A stretch of DNA of 64,000 bases from Rotaria sp. Silwood1 (Eukaryota; Rotifera; Eurotatoria; Philodinida; Philodinidae), in assembly GCA_905250075.1 (NCBI GenBank), contig CAJNOP010000014.1:2611848-2675847 (forward strand). The letters run 5' to 3'. Numbering within the stretch: the stretch's first letter is position 1; each line of letters begins with the position of its first letter. A program made the position numbers and the translations under genes. The notes beneath the pieces were generated by a model that was not told the origin of the DNA, ran no database searches, and was given only the letters and a program-made list of their open reading frames with translations. Below are positions 61,715-64,000 of this stretch, one piece after another.

Positions 61715-64000
61715 CATTTAATACCCGATGTTTTTTTTTCTAGATTTTTCTATGACGTCATGTGGGTTTTTTTCATTGACACTCAACAACAAACTCCACG
61801 TAATTTCAATTGAAACTATGGTCGCCCTGAAAGAACGAAAAAAAAAGCAACAACATCATTTATTTTATGGTTATTTTTGCCAACTTTCGTTTGCTTTTCA
61901 TCTGTAGAGTGACACTTCAGTCACTAAGTAATTACCATGTCTCATTCATTCTTTATCTTTTTCTTTCATTTTATCAGAACGAATGTTTTTTCTCTTTCTG
62001 GTAGAAATGAAAAAACCAACAGAGAAACCGTCAGTTTGTTGTGTTTTTATTGTGACTACCAAAAAACATTCTGCTAATGTGAACGAAACAACAAGAAGAG
62101 TAAATTGAATTTTGATTGAAGCAACAATCAAACAACGACTTTTACTGGTCACTTACATTGTTTGCTTTTCACAAATCGCTCAAGTAAAAATAAGTACTCT
62201 CATTGTGCTTCATTCTCAGCGATATGTATTAGGTACCACGTTTACTGAAATAAATACGAGTACTCGAATGAGAGTTCGAATAAAATTGAATATTGAAGTA
62301 TCCATTATGAAATCGAAAAATAAATGAAACAGTTCAAAAAGAATTTTTCATATGGATATAGCAAAACAAACGAAAGTTGTATCTCCTAATTGTAGTTATG
62401 AGTGCTATTCAGATCATGTACTAAACAACTCTAATTCAAATTCAAATCAATATTTACAATAAAATTAGACTAAGTTCTCTTTGTTATTTCGATATGATAG
62501 TCCTTAGTTGAATGACAATTATATGTGAAAATAAACTTTTAGTTTGTTTTTGTTCATTGGGGGAACCATATGTGAATGAGAAAATTTTATTTACATTCGA
62601 ACTAGATTGAGATAGTTACTGTCTAACTGAGAGTCTTTCAGTAGTTTCTACAATTCATAAAGAAATCATATTTATATTTCGTTTATACACATTTAAGATT
62701 TACACAAATTTAACGTGCAACACTAGAGCGATGTTTATAATACATGTATTTCGATGCAAAAACATACTGGGAAATATGTTTTTATTGAGAACAGTGAATA
62801 CAATTAGCGCAAAATGTGATCATTAAATTCATCCATTAGCCATGTCTGCTTGATATACATGCAAAAGAAACTCATAAATGTTTACGTAGAGTTGACAAAT
62901 AATATAAAGTATCACTGATATATTTTTTAATTAAAACCAGCAGAAAGAGATTAAAGACATGAATGCTGGTTTGCTTAGTTCAAAAGAAAAAAAAAACATA
63001 ATTACAGTTTATGCCAAATGTCTTTGTAAAAACATAGAAGTTTATTCCGGAAGAAAAAATGGCCGTAATGTTGATTGCATGCTTCTCTTCAATTTCTTCT
63101 AAAAATACAACTATAGCAAATATGAAAGATCAACAGAAAATTACATTGGCAACAAACGAGCTCCACGTCATCAACAGCTCTTTGTCACCGATTGTGTCTA
63201 TAATTCTATGGAGTTGACGAGTTTGAATTAATCTAAATGCATGAAAATCAAGTCAACACTGTTCATTGTATTACACTCATTCCCTTCCTTTTCACGATAA
63301 TTGATTCCCAATTATCTAATGTCGCAAAAGTTCCTAAACTAAGTATGATCAGCATTCTATTGGAAAGATTGTTCATAGCGAACGATCGTTTAAGAATCAG
63401 TTCTCTAGGGCATTCACTTTTTTGGATTGTGGCCATAACGATTTTTGTTCAATTATAGATTATTTCAAACTTTTTGTCGTGTGGCAATTGTCACAGTTCG
63501 CCATCACGTTGACCCGCCAATGATCCTAGACAATAATTTTATTTGAATAATCACTGAATTACATATTTTATTACATCTATTGATTATTAGCATTATCTAG
63601 CAATAGCAATATTTGTTCATAGTATTCTACGTGATGTGTACATATGTTTATTATGCAAAAAAAAAAATGAATTTTTCGTGTGTACGTATAAACTCACGCG
63701 TGCTAGCATTAAGAGCAAAAAAGAACAAAGAACAGAACGAGTTCAACTCACAAACACACAAAAGAAAGAACAAAAGAAGAGAATATGAATATAAAAAGAA
63801 AAACAAACAAGCCAACGTCTCTTCGATGGAAACAGAAGAAACTAACAAGAAAAAAAAAATAATAATAAAGAAAAAAAATCAACATTGTTGTCTTTTCTTT
63901 GAATTAAATCTTCTTTTGTTTTTTTTTTGTTTTAATTAATTATTTTTTTTCATTAGAGATCAATAGATGCAATAAGAATAAACAAGCACACCATAATGAG
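61715..64000. other. Intergenic, no recognised gene
   Basis: Upstream region of the ART-TPR gene and beyond. Low-complexity A/T and purine-rich stretches (63.65-63.95 kb) create frames on both strands that I do not accept as genes. Confidence 0.45.

Noticed and set aside
63613-63939. 108-codon Lys/Asn-rich frame
   Set aside because: Low-complexity A-rich DNA, with an equally open frame on the other strand.

Overview
The window looks like nuclear DNA of a bdelloid rotifer (Adineta, Rotaria or a relative). It is very AT-rich, and its genes are split by many short GT..AG introns. It carries a NAD:arginine ADP-ribosyltransferase fused to kinesin-light-chain-like TPRs, a gene type that I know as greatly expanded in bdelloids. 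It also has several interstitial blocks of TGTGGG/CCCACA, the hexamer I recall as the bdelloid telomere repeat. No species can be named from sequence alone. Three runs of exactly 100 N (4433-4532, 33193-33292, 57274-57373) are scaffold gaps of unknown true size.

The left 33 kb is a gene-poor graveyard. It holds a DsbA-like thioredoxin-fold gene with four in-frame stops (5.8-6.6 kb), a decayed UAP56/DDX39 helicase copy on the minus strand (11.4-12.3 kb), and an unknown decayed reading frame (14.1-14.5 kb). Two arrays of a 93-bp satellite (16.5-18.3 and 25.6-28.2 kb) bracket a dead Jockey/CR1-type LINE with zinc-knuckle ORF1, APE endonuclease and reverse transcriptase (20.2-24.8 kb). There are also several fold-back or terminal-inverted-repeat elements. 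The clearest is a GC-rich 525-bp non-autonomous hAT element with a perfect 8-bp target duplication at 10,465. A 1.35-kb nested palindrome lies at 29.1-30.4 kb. A minus-strand unknown gene remnant (32.3-32.9 kb) abuts a telomere-like block.

The right 31 kb holds the recognisable genes. An ABCC4/MRP4-type ABC transporter (33.3-40.5 kb, +) keeps about 20 exons and both ATPase cassettes. It lacks its N-terminus, has a stop and an apparent frameshift at its 5' edge, and one TMD2 exon is interrupted by a 0.37-kb insertion that itself contains a 92-bp hAT MITE. Next is an apparently intact Roundabout-type axon-guidance receptor (48.9-42.4 kb, -), with 5 Ig, 3 FN3, a TM segment and a PYATT cytoplasmic motif, which I reconstruct as 1180 codons in nine exons. 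A three-exon selenoprotein-P N-domain homologue with CxxC instead of Sec (53.4-55.2 kb, +) follows, then an unknown pseudogene (56.0-56.5 kb), a fold-back element interrupted by a gap, and finally the ART-TPR gene (61.7-59.3 kb, -), a single uninterrupted 775-codon frame.

The genes do not form a pathway. The main signals are genome-dynamic. A head-to-head telomere-like module recurs and carries a shared 20-nt core. Two genes are truncated on either side of one such module. In several dead genes the frame is kept and the stops often sit where Trp is expected. The TPR array shows a two-unit homogenised pattern.
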